Assembly (NCBI GenBank): GCA_024233005.1
Contig: JACKQE010000017.1
Coordinates: 1 to 64,000, forward strand
Direction: 5' to 3'
Origin: Akkermansiaceae bacterium
GTDB lineage: Bacteria > Verrucomicrobiota > Verrucomicrobiia > Verrucomicrobiales > DEV007
DNA: 64,000 nt
This document shows positions 45,794 through 54,900 of the stretch, piece after piece. The first letter of the stretch is position 1. Each line of letters begins with the position of its first letter. Below the pieces are notes generated by a model, which was not told where the DNA came from, ran no database searches, and worked only from the letters and a program-made list of their open reading frames with translations. Made by a program: the position numbers and the translations under genes.

Positions 45794-48700
45794 TCAGGCC
45801 GCAGGAGCTTCCTTTTTGGGCAGCATCTCAAGGTACTTCTTTTTGAGTTCCTCGACCTTTTTCTTTTGGGATTCCACCGTGGCGGCTTGTTCGTCGCGCT
45901 TCTGCACAGCGGCCTTGAGGGAGGCTTCCTTTTCGTCCTCGGTTTTGGCTCGCTGGGCGATGACCTCCGGCGTTTTTTGGGCCACCGCATGGGCGGCGGC
46001 GATGGCTTTCTGCGTCTTGTCGGCCTCGGTGTATGCGGTCTTGATGTAGGTTTCCAGTTTACCCAGCTTGGCTTTGAGCTCGGCCACCTCCGCGGCGGGT
46101 TCGGTGGATTGTCCGGAGGATTTCACGCTGGTCACCGCGCGTGCCGCCGCCAACTCCAGGGCGGTCTTCAGAATGGTGGTCGATTTTTCCGCGAGAGCCT
46201 TCTGTCCCTCGTCGACCGCCTTCTGAGCATCCGCGAGAGTTTTTTCCGCTTCCGCCAATGCGGCTGCGGCCTTCTCATATTCGGCTTTTGCGGCGTCGGA
46301 ATCTTCCTTCATGTCATCGAGCTTGACCACCATGTCGTCGATGGTTTTGCTGATCTCAAAGGCTTCGAAATTGACGGCCGCGGCCGCCCACTTTTTGGCG
46401 AGATACTGACTGGTGTTCAACTCGGTTTGGGCGGTTGCGAAGGCCTTCTTGGCCGCCGCTTCTTTGTCGGTCGCGGCCTTGACGGCATTGGTCAAATTCT
46501 CCACCTGCTTGGTGGCGGCGTCCGCGGCCGCGATCAGTCCTTTGTCACCGTTTTGGGCTGCCGTCAGCTGGGTGCGCTGATCGGTGATCGCTTTGCTTTT
46601 GTCAGCAATGAGGGTCTGCAGTTTTTGCACTTCCGCTTTGGCGGCGGCATCCGCCGTTTGGGCCGTTTTCACGACGGCATCGGTATCGGTCAATTTTTTC
46701 GTCGCGGCGTCAGCCTGTGGTTTGGCCTCGGCAACGCTCTTTTGGGCGGCGGCCAGAGCCAGCGTCTGCTGGGAAAGAAGGGCTTTCGCTTTCTCGAGGG
46801 CCGTTTTTCCGGCCGTTTCCTTGTCGCGGAGCGGTTTGAGGGCCGTACTGGCCTGGGTCAAAACCGTGCCGGCTTGGGTAAGGGCTTGGTCTTTTAGTTT
46901 TAACGCTTCCATTGCGGCGGCGACGATGGGTTCGGCTGTTTTGACTTGAGATGCGGCACCCTCGGCGGCTTTTTGAGCCGCCGCCTGGACGCCCTGGGCT
47001 TGGCTCAGGGCGGTCTGGGTCGCCTGATTGGCCCCTTGGCTTTGCGTCAGAGTGGTCTGGGCTGCTTGCTGGGTGGCTTGGGCGGGGGCAACGGCTGCCT
47101 GGGCGGTTTGCAGGGCTGTCTGGGCTTTCTGTTGGGCGGCTTGGGCGGCCTGAAGGGCCTGCGCCAATTCTGGCGGGACAGCCTGCTGCCCATTCTGGGT
47201 GGCGGCGGCGATTTTCGCTTGGACGTCGGTGACGGCCTTTTGGGCGGCGGCCAATTGAGTCTGGTTGTCCGTGACCCCCTTCTGGGCTGCCGCCAGTTTG
47301 GCTTGGGATTCAGCCAGGGCCTTCGTTGCGGCGTCCAAAGCCGTTTTGGAGGTGTTGAATGCGGTCAATTTCTCCATGGCGGCTTTCTGGGCGGCGGTCA
47401 ATTGAGTCTGGGCATCACCTTGGGACTTTTTCGCGGCGGCGAGTTTTTCCTGGGCTGCTTGCAGGGCCTTGGCGGCGAGGTCCCGGTCGGCCTGGGACTT
47501 GTTCTTACCAGCCGTGGCGGCTTGTTCAGCGGCCACGGCCGCGGTCAGAGCCTTCTGCGTGGGCTCGTCAAGGGCCGGCTTGGTCGCTTCTGTTTTGGCG
47601 GTGGCTTCGGCCGCGGCGGCCAATTTCAGAGCTTGGTCGCGCTTCGCCAGTTCTGCAGTCCATTTCGTGGCCTCTCCCTGAGCGGTCTTGAGGGCCTCTG
47701 TGGCCTTGGCAAGAGCGTCGGCCTTGGTTTTGGCATCGGCCTGTTTTTGGGCCAATTGGGTTTGGGCTTGTTTGATTTGCTCGGTGGCTTGTTTGATCTG
47801 GGCATCAAGGGAGGCGATCAGACCTTTGTTGGCATCGCGTTTTTTTGCGGCTTCAGCGGCCGCCAACTTGCCTGCCTCCAGATTCTGCCGGGCTTTCTCG
47901 GCTTCCGTGGCGGCGAGTTTGATTCCCTCATCAAGCTTGGGCAGGTTGGTGGTGAGTTCTTTGATGCGCTGGGTGGAATAGGCGATCTGGCCGTCGATGC
48001 TGGGCGGATTGGCATCCACCGAGCCGAGCAGCGCACCATCTTCGACATTCCAGATTTGGACCCTGCCCTGAAGATCGCTGCTCACCAGACGTTTGCCATC
48101 GTCCGAATAGGCGACGGACATGATGAAATCCTCCGTCTTGATCGTGCGCACGGCGGTGCCGTCGCCCTTCCAGATTTTGATGGCGTTGTCACGGCCACCG
48201 GTGGCCAGAGTGCCATCCGGTGCGTAGTCGATGCAGAGGGTGCCAGCCGGATGGGCGGCCCATTTTTTGACTTCCTTGCCTTCACCCATCTCAAACATGA
48301 TGACCTGGCCGTCTTCGCTGCATGCGGCCACCACGTTGGAATCCGGTCTCCAGGAGATGTCGGTGACGGGTTTCTGGAAGCCTTTCAAGGTGTAAAACTC
48401 AATGGCGGTTGCCGATTCCCAGACATAGAGGTCGGCATTGCGCCCTCCGGTGGCGAAAAGCACCCCGTCCGGGCTGAATTCCGCCGTCAGCATCCAGTCA
48501 GGATGTTTTTTGATGGAGTGCAGCTGTTCTCCGGAGACGGTGTCCCACACTTTGATGTTCCGGTCAGGCCCGCCAAGGATGACCAGTTTGTGATCCGGAC
48601 TGATATCGGCACCGAGCACGGTCTCGAATTCCTTGCCCACTTCGATGACCCGCTCCCCGGTTTTGACATCCCAGGCGACGACCGAGCCGTTCTTGCCGCC

Positions 48701-49381
48701 GCGTCCACCTCCGCACATCACCAAGCTGCCGTTGCGGCTGAAGGAAAGCGCTTGGGGGAACCCCTCGGGGAAGGGAAGTATGCCCAGGAGTTCGAAGTCA
48801 TTCGTGTTGTAGAGCAGCACCTGCTTCTGACCTGCCACGGCACAAATGGGCGCCCAAGGGCTGTGGGCGACACTGGGCACGGCGTAGGCACGTTCGGCGA
48901 TGACATCCGGCTGCAGGATCAGGTCCTGTGGCATCGGTGGTGGCCCCTCCGGCTTGCCAGTGGCGACCGGGATGGACATGTCCAACTTGGGCTTGTCATT
49001 CTTCATCGCCCGGCTGCTGGCGGTTTCGAGCATGCCGCCCATGATCCAGTCTTTGATCACCTGAAGCTCGGCGTCGGCACCTTTGGGTTTCTCCGGAGGC
49101 ATGTAAGGCTCTTCCAGATGGGCGAAAAGCCGGTAGATGCGGGATCCGTCGGGATCTTCGGCGAATGCCACTTTGCCGCCGGAGCCGCCCGTCATGGTGG
49201 CCGAGAAGGTGCTGAGATCCAGACCTCCCTTGGTCTCATCCGGGTTGTGGCAGTTCAGGCAGCGGTTCTCCAGAATCGGAAGCACATGGTCTTTAAAGGT
49301 GACCTTTTTTTTGTCCTGCCCCTGGGAGAAGGGGGCCAGGATCAAAACGACAAAGAGAGGAGCGAGGCGACTCAGTTTCAT
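45794..49381 (-). CDS. PSCyt1 haem domain + WD40 propeller + long coiled coil
   Basis: About 1195 residues from the ATG at 49381, with a signal peptide (RLAPLFVVLILAPFSQGQ). A planctomycete cytochrome C (PSCyt1) domain follows with CLNCHNPDETKGG (about residues 40-52) and MPPEKPKG. From about 150 to 460 is a WD40 beta-propeller (LVILGGPDRNIKVWDTVSGE, GTLATGGRDNAIKIWKGDG, LVSSDLQGRVQIWNVEDGA). The remaining 700 residues are an almost uninterrupted Ala/Gln/Lys/Thr-rich coiled coil with near-repetitive AAQKA/TALQTAQ patterns. The protein is exported and could bind haem and form a long filamentous arm or scaffold. Cytochrome-WD40 fusions are known in this phylum; the coiled-coil length is exceptional. 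Own terminator downstream; no operon partner. Confidence 0.88.
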   Translation of the reverse strand: MKLSRLAPLFVVLILAPFSQGQDKKKVTFKDHVLPILENRCLNCHNPDETKGGLDLSTFSATMTGGSGGKVAFAEDPDGSRIYRLFAHLEEPYMPPEKPKGADAELQVIKDWIMGGMLETASSRAMKNDKPKLDMSIPVATGKPEGPPPMPQDLILQPDVIAERAYAVPSVAHSPWAPICAVAGQKQVLLYNTNDFELLGILPFPEGFPQALSFSRNGSLVMCGGGRGGKNGSVVAWDVKTGERVIEVGKEFETVLGADISPDHKLVILGGPDRNIKVWDTVSGEQLHSIKKHPDWMLTAEFSPDGVLFATGGRNADLYVWESATAIEFYTLKGFQKPVTDISWRPDSNVVAACSEDGQVIMFEMGEGKEVKKWAAHPAGTLCIDYAPDGTLATGGRDNAIKIWKGDGTAVRTIKTEDFIMSVAYSDDGKRLVSSDLQGRVQIWNVEDGALLGSVDANPPSIDGQIAYSTQRIKELTTNLPKLDEGIKLAATEAEKARQNLEAGKLAAAEAAKKRDANKGLIASLDAQIKQATEQIKQAQTQLAQKQADAKTKADALAKATEALKTAQGEATKWTAELAKRDQALKLAAAAEATAKTEATKPALDEPTQKALTAAVAAEQAATAGKNKSQADRDLAAKALQAAQEKLAAAKKSQGDAQTQLTAAQKAAMEKLTAFNTSKTALDAATKALAESQAKLAAAQKGVTDNQTQLAAAQKAVTDVQAKIAAATQNGQQAVPPELAQALQAAQAAQQKAQTALQTAQAAVAPAQATQQAAQTTLTQSQGANQATQTALSQAQGVQAAAQKAAEGAASQVKTAEPIVAAAMEALKLKDQALTQAGTVLTQASTALKPLRDKETAGKTALEKAKALLSQQTLALAAAQKSVAEAKPQADAATKKLTDTDAVVKTAQTADAAAKAEVQKLQTLIADKSKAITDQRTQLTAAQNGDKGLIAAADAATKQVENLTNAVKAATDKEAAAKKAFATAQTELNTSQYLAKKWAAAAVNFEAFEISKTIDDMVVKLDDMKEDSDAAKAEYEKAAAALAEAEKTLADAQKAVDEGQKALAEKSTTILKTALELAAARAVTSVKSSGQSTEPAAEVAELKAKLGKLETYIKTAYTEADKTQKAIAAAHAVAQKTPEVIAQRAKTEDEKEASLKAAVQKRDEQAATVESQKKKVEELKKKYLEMLPKKEAPAA

Positions 49382-49575
49382 GGCAGGAATGGCAGGGGAA
49401 TTTCCGGTGTCCAAGCAATGGGAATACCCATCTTCATGGAGCATGATACTTTACATCCATTAAACAAATGGCAATCTGGGAAACACGCCAATAACGTGAT
49501 TCCACCCGGGGATGACCGCAACGGCGCAAATCCGCCACGCTATTCGTACCAAGCCGTCTGAGGTCTTCCACCGCC

Positions 49576-50952
49576 ATGAGTTGTCAGACCCTGCATCTTC
49601 ACATCGGCAGTCCCAAGACGGCCACTACGGCCCTGCAAGTGCATCTCCAAAAGCACCGGACCGCACTGGCCGGTCAAGGGCTTCTGTATCCCGAGTCCGG
49701 GGTGTTGCATTCCAATGCCTGGGAGCGTCCTGGAGCGCCAGTCGACAATTATCTGGCTCCAGCCCACCACGGGTTCATCTGGTGGCCATCCAGCCATGCC
49801 GGTCCGGTCTGTTTGGCGGAAACCAGTGTCTGGGATCAATTGGGAGAGGAGTTGGAAAAAACACCCTGTCCGGATGCTGTCGTCAGCAATGAGGCATTCT
49901 GGTTTGTTCCCGCGGCGGAAGTCCGGGCCCGGTGCGCTGGCGTTTTCAAGGGCAAAATCCGCCTCATTTGTTACCTCCGACGCCAGGATGGCTCGGCGGC
50001 CTCGAACTATGCCGAGTTCTGTAAAATGGGCTATTTCACCGGCTCCCCTGACGCCTTTTTGGATCAGGGACAAGCCCTGGGTGCCAACCGGGTGGTCGCT
50101 GACACCGTGCGCAGTCTGGATTATCAAACGTGGCTCACCCCATGGATTGAGGCCTTCGGCCGGGAGAATGTGACGGTCCGGGTTTTTGAGAAAGACCGCC
50201 TAGTCCAGGGGGATATCGGGCGCGACTTTCTCTCCCAGCTGATTCCCGGGAAAACTATCGGTGAGAACCTCCCTCCGGCCGGTTGGCACAATGAATCACT
50301 CGATCCCCGGGCCTTGGTGGTGATCCGGGAATTTCGCCGCAGTTTGGAATCGAGTCCTCTGGCGCCCAAAGCACCCGGATGGGGTCAGCATGAAGGAGAG
50401 ATTCGGGACCGACTACGGGACGCTGCCGTGGCGGCAGGCTGGACGGGTTGCAAGGCGCTGGTCTGGGAGCCGGAACAGGCCGCGGCCCTACTGGAACGCC
50501 ATGCTTCCGGCAATGGGTGGTTGCAGGAGCAGTGGGGGCCGGTCGGGGAGGAAACCTCGTTTTTCCCGGCTTCACGGCCCTCGGGCCCGGCAAACCTGCC
50601 CTCCATGAAAGATTTGCCTGGCGATCAGCTGGCACGTTTTTACGAAAAGCTTCTGCTGGAGCCGCTCGGTTTCGATTGTTTCCGCGCCGTTGGGGCTCCC
50701 GATGAGGAGGCTGAGCGGTGGCGTGTGAGGTGTGGCCAGCTGGAGCAACAGTTGAGTGCGGCCCAGAAGCGCGCAACTTCCCGGCGCAAGAGCATCATCC
50801 AGGCTGTGCGCAATGTGGAAGAATCTCTCATGATGCTGGAGGACTCACGGCGCTGGCGGCTGATGCATCTCGGGAGCCGCCGTCGCGCTTCCAAGAGTCT
50901 GGGACGACTGCGCGATTGGGTTGAGAAGCTAAGGTCTCGGCTCGGTATCTGA
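49576..50952 (+). CDS. sulfotransferase-like protein with C-terminal coiled coil
   Basis: This 458-residue protein opens with LHLHIGSPKTATTALQVHLQ, close to the PAPS-binding 5'-phosphosulfate loop (PKTGTT) of sulfotransferases. Other landmarks are VSNEAFWFVP, IRLICYLRRQDGSAASNYAE (3'-phosphate-like R/S positions) and VRVFEKDRLVQGDI. The last 80 residues are a basic helical segment (EQQLSAAQKRATSRRKSIIQ). It lacks a signal peptide, as expected for a cytoplasmic enzyme modifying glycans or lipids. It is divergent from the cytochrome-WD40 gene and precedes the IclR gene by 145 bp. Activity and acceptor are unproven. Confidence 0.75.
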   Translation: MSCQTLHLHIGSPKTATTALQVHLQKHRTALAGQGLLYPESGVLHSNAWERPGAPVDNYLAPAHHGFIWWPSSHAGPVCLAETSVWDQLGEELEKTPCPDAVVSNEAFWFVPAAEVRARCAGVFKGKIRLICYLRRQDGSAASNYAEFCKMGYFTGSPDAFLDQGQALGANRVVADTVRSLDYQTWLTPWIEAFGRENVTVRVFEKDRLVQGDIGRDFLSQLIPGKTIGENLPPAGWHNESLDPRALVVIREFRRSLESSPLAPKAPGWGQHEGEIRDRLRDAAVAAGWTGCKALVWEPEQAAALLERHASGNGWLQEQWGPVGEETSFFPASRPSGPANLPSMKDLPGDQLARFYEKLLLEPLGFDCFRAVGAPDEEAERWRVRCGQLEQQLSAAQKRATSRRKSIIQAVRNVEESLMMLEDSRRWRLMHLGSRRRASKSLGRLRDWVEKLRSRLGI

Positions 50953-51085
50953 TCGAGGGAATTTCACCAATCAGCGGAAAGGTCCGGTGACCATCTGGAC
51001 CGGTGTCTTGGGGCGCGGGAAAACAGAGGGATCCTCCCGCGAAGGCGCCGAAGGTTTCGCTTGTGTCGTCTGTATTTGGATGATT

Positions 51086-51099
51086 ATCTAAATATAGAT
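51086..51099. promoter_or_regulatory. inverted repeat ATCTA-AATA-TAGAT over the iclR-type gene start
   Basis: Two 5-bp arms separated by 4 bp overlap the ATG at 51098, in an AT-rich stretch without a visible Shine-Dalgarno. It could be an autoregulatory site that blocks initiation, or simply part of an AT-rich leader. Confidence 0.3.
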
Positions 51100-51901
51100 G
51101 GATTTCGGAGCCAATACAACTTCGGTTGGTCGGGACAGGGAAAGCAGCGAGAGCGCCTCACCCAGCACGGATCGTTGTCTGTCACTGTTGGAGGTTCTTT
51201 CCCAACATCCGATGGGACTTTCCGTTGCAGAAATGACCCGACATCTGGGCATTCCGCAAAATTCCGTTTTCCGTATATCTGCCACGCTTCATGAGCGCGG
51301 TTATCTGGTGCGTCGGGAATCAGACAAACGTTTCTCTTTGAGCAACAAGCTGTTCGATTTGGGACGGCCTCGGGTCCGGGACAAAAGTCTGGTTGCCTCC
51401 GCCCGGGAGTCCCTTGAGCATTTGCGCGATCTCACCGGAGAAACGGTTCAATTGCTGGTCCGCTCCGGGATTAAAGGCGTGGTCCTCGACCAGGTTCCCG
51501 GGCGGCATCTTGTGAAAGTGCTCGGTGAGGTCGGCATGCGGGTTCCCTTGTATTCCTGCGCACCTGGAAAAGCCCTGCTGGCATCAATGCCGGAGCCGGA
51601 GTTTCAGGCATGGTGCGGGGACGTGCCGTTGAAGGCCTACACCCGGACGACGCGGTCGACCCGTGAGGCTTTGCTGGCCGACCTGGACGGAGTCCGTCAG
51701 CGGGGTTACGCGACCGACGAAGCGGAGGGGCTGGAAGGCATTCATTGCGTCGGAGCAGCCCTGCTGGATGAACGGGGGGTGGGCGTGGCTGCGATCACCG
51801 TGATGGCTCCGGCGTTCCGGCTTCCGCCGTCGGACTTTGCCGCTCTCGGAGCGGAATGTCTCCGCACCTGCGGAAAAATCCGGGAGGTGCTTTGGTCGTG
51901 A
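51098..51901 (+). CDS. IclR-family transcriptional regulator
   Basis: The 267-residue protein has a winged helix-turn-helix (LLEVLSQHPMGLSVAEMTRH and IPQNSVFRISATLHERGYLV, about residues 30-72) and the IclR effector domain (VPLYSCAPGKALLASMPEPE, RQRGYATDEAEGLEGIHCVG). IclR proteins sense small metabolites, often aromatic or sugar acids. The stop codon overlaps the GTG start of the next gene (GTGA, 51898-51901), so regulator and cytochrome-like protein are translationally coupled; the regulator probably controls its own operon. This arrangement with a PSCyt/DUF1501 unit gives a clue that those proteins serve catabolism of an inducing compound. Confidence 0.92.
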   Translation: MDFGANTTSVGRDRESSESASPSTDRCLSLLEVLSQHPMGLSVAEMTRHLGIPQNSVFRISATLHERGYLVRRESDKRFSLSNKLFDLGRPRVRDKSLVASARESLEHLRDLTGETVQLLVRSGIKGVVLDQVPGRHLVKVLGEVGMRVPLYSCAPGKALLASMPEPEFQAWCGDVPLKAYTRTTRSTREALLADLDGVRQRGYATDEAEGLEGIHCVGAALLDERGVGVAAITVMAPAFRLPPSDFAALGAECLRTCGKIREVLWS

Positions 51902-54900
51902 AACTCACCTGGCTCTTACCTGTGGCGTTGCTGGCGTTTCCGGTCGTCCCGACGAGAACGGCGGCGGCCACTGCCGAACAGGTCGAATTCTTCGAACGCC
52001 GCATCCGGCCTGTCCTGGCCCAGGAGTGCTATGAGTGTCACAGCACGGCGGGCAAACAGAAAGGCGGCTTGGTCCTCGACCATCGACAGGCATTGATGCG
52101 GGGCGGCGAATCCGGTCCGGTGGTGCTGCCGGGACAACCTGACGCCAGTCTGCTCCTTCAGGCCATCCGCCAGACCCATGCGAGCCTCAAGATGCCGCGC
52201 AACGGAGCCCCTTTGGAACCTTCAGTCGTGGCCGATTTCGCGAAATGGATCGAGGATGGAGCCATCGATCCACGTGAGGCTCCGCCCTCGGCCGGAGAAC
52301 TCGCGAAGGAGACCGATTGGGCCGCGGTGCTGGAGCGTCGGAAGCAATGGTGGAGTCTGCGCCCGGTCGTGGCGGTGCCGCCGCCCGGGGGCGTGGAAGC
52401 GGAGTGGGCCGCCCGGCCTATCGATGCCTTTGTCCGCTCCCGGGCCGTCGAAGCCGGCCTGCCAATGGCCCCGTTGGCGGACCGGCGCACCTTGATTCGT
52501 CGCGTCTCCTACGTGCTGACTGGTCTGCCTCCTTCTCCGGAGGAGGTGGAAGCCTTTTTGCAGGACGAATCCCCACAGGCTTGGTCGAACCTGGTGGATC
52601 GACTCCTGGCTGCTCCGGCTTTTGGGGAACGCTGGGCCAGGCATTGGATGGATTGGGTGCGCTATGCCGAAACGCATGGCAGCGAAGGGGATCCTCCCAT
52701 ACCTCATGCCTGGCGTTATCGTGACTATCTCGTCCGGGCCTGGAATGCGGACGTCCCCTATCCGCAGCTCGTGCGGGAGGCCGTGGCCGGGGATCTGCTG
52801 CCTGCGCCGCGGATCAATGTCGGACTGGGACTTAATGAAAGCGCGCTTGGGACCGCCCAATTGCGGTTCGTGCTGCATGGCTTCACACCGACCGATGCCT
52901 TGGACGAGCAGGTGACCTTCACCGACAATCAGATCGACACGCTCTCGAAAGCATTTTTGGGACTTACCGTTTCCTGTGCCCGCTGCCACAATCACAAGTT
53001 CGACGCCATCAGTCAGACCGATTTTTACGCGTTCTACGGGATCATGATGAGCGGCCGACCGGCCCTGATCGATGTCAATGCGCCAGATCTCCAGACCAAG
53101 CATGTGGCGGCGCTCGTCGCGCGGCAGGCTCCGCTGCGGGAGGCACTCGCCGAGTCATGGTTGGCCCAGGCGGAGACGCTGCCTCTGCGTTTGGAGCAGT
53201 GGGCGCCCGATGCCGAAACGGCCAAAAAGCTGCAGGGCGACGGTCGGCAGCCTCTTTCACTGTGGCTTTCGGGACGACAGGCCGCGCCGGCCGGACTGGG
53301 CAAGCTGTGGCTGGAAGCGCGCCGGAGTTGGGAGGAGTTGGTGAAGGAGCGCAAAGCCTGGAACCAAACCGACGTCTGGCAACGCTGGGATCTGCGGAAG
53401 GGGGATGCATCAGGTTGGACATGGGAAGGTCCGGGGCTCAAGTCAGGTCCGATCAATGGCGGCGTGGTGGTCGATCCCAAAGGGGAACCCCGCATCCAAC
53501 GGATCGCCGTCCCAGGCAGGACCAGCGACGTGCTGAGCGGCCGTCACCGGGGGATTTGCCAATCGCCCGCCTTTGAGGGAAAAGGCGGGCAACTCTGGCT
53601 GAGGGTAGCGGGACAGGGCGGGGCGGTGGCGAGGTATGCGGTGCGCAACTATCCGAAAGGCGGCACCGTCTATCCCCTGACCAAACTGGATCAGCCGGAA
53701 TCGGCCCGGCCGCATTGGATTTCCTGGAATGTCGACTATTGGAAAGGGGATCGGTTGCATTTGGAAATCACGACCGCCGCCGACCAGCCGGTCCAGGCAT
53801 CCGCCGAAGACCAGGCTTCCTGGTTCTCTGTCGAGGAAGCCGTGTATCCCAAAGATGCCGGTAGCAGGCCACCCCCGGAAGCGGCCCCCCTGCTGGCACT
53901 GCTTCCACCCGAGACCTCCGCCCCACCGGATCTCCCAAGCCTCGCGCGGTGTTACTCCAATGCCTTGAAAAAGGCGCTCCAACTATGGCGTTCCGGTGAG
54001 GCGGACGAGGATGCCCTGACCTTCCTCAACACCCTGCTGGAACAGGGACTGCTTGGGTTGCCGGAGCAGTCAAAATCCGGACTGGCGGAGTATGCGGCAC
54101 TGTCCGTGACGGTGCCCTTGCCGACCCGCATTGCCGGCTTGCTGGACGGGGATGCGGGTGACCGGCCTTTGTTTGTTCGTGGGGATCATCATCAGCCGGG
54201 CGACGTGGTGCCACGGCGTTTCCTCGAAGCACTGGACCGGGCTCCCTATGATCTGCAACCGGGCGAAAGCGGCCGGTTGCCGTTGGCCGAAAGCCTGGCT
54301 GGGACAAACAATCCGCTGCTTGCGAGGGTCATCGTCAACCGGCTCTGGCACCATGTCTTTGGTCGGGGGATCGTCGCCACGACGGACAACTTTGGCCGGC
54401 TCGGGTCCGCTCCGACGCATCCTGCCCTGCTGGATTGGCTGGCATCCGACTTCCTGGAGCACGGGGGCTCCTTGAAACACACCATCCGTGAGATGGTGCT
54501 TTCGCGCGCTTTCCGAAGCAGCCACCTGATCCCAGCCGGAGCTTCAGACAAGGATCCGGCGAACCTGCTGCTGACCCATTGGAGCCCGCGACGCCTCGAA
54601 GCGGAAGCCGTGCGCGACACGATCCTGCAACTCGCCGGCACACTGGACCGGACCCCGGGGGGGCCTTCGGTCGACGGAGGCGTCCCGCGTCGCAGCCTTT
54701 ACGTCAAAGTGATGCGCAATCAACTCGATCCATTCCTCTCGGTGTTCGACGCACCGGTGCCTTCGGCCACAAGGGGTAACCGGGATGCGACGAATGTTCC
54801 CGATCAGGCGCTGACGCTGTTGAACAACCCATTGGTCCTCGACAGCGCCCGGCGTTGGTCTTCGCGGATTCAGGCTCAGCTTCTTCCGCGGCTGGATCAG

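Noticed and set aside
46946..49561. 871-residue plus-strand open frame
   Set aside because: It lies antisense to the cytochrome-WD40-coiled-coil gene, whose low-complexity GC-rich codons keep the opposite strand open; its Gly/Leu/Arg-rich product has no recognisable domains.
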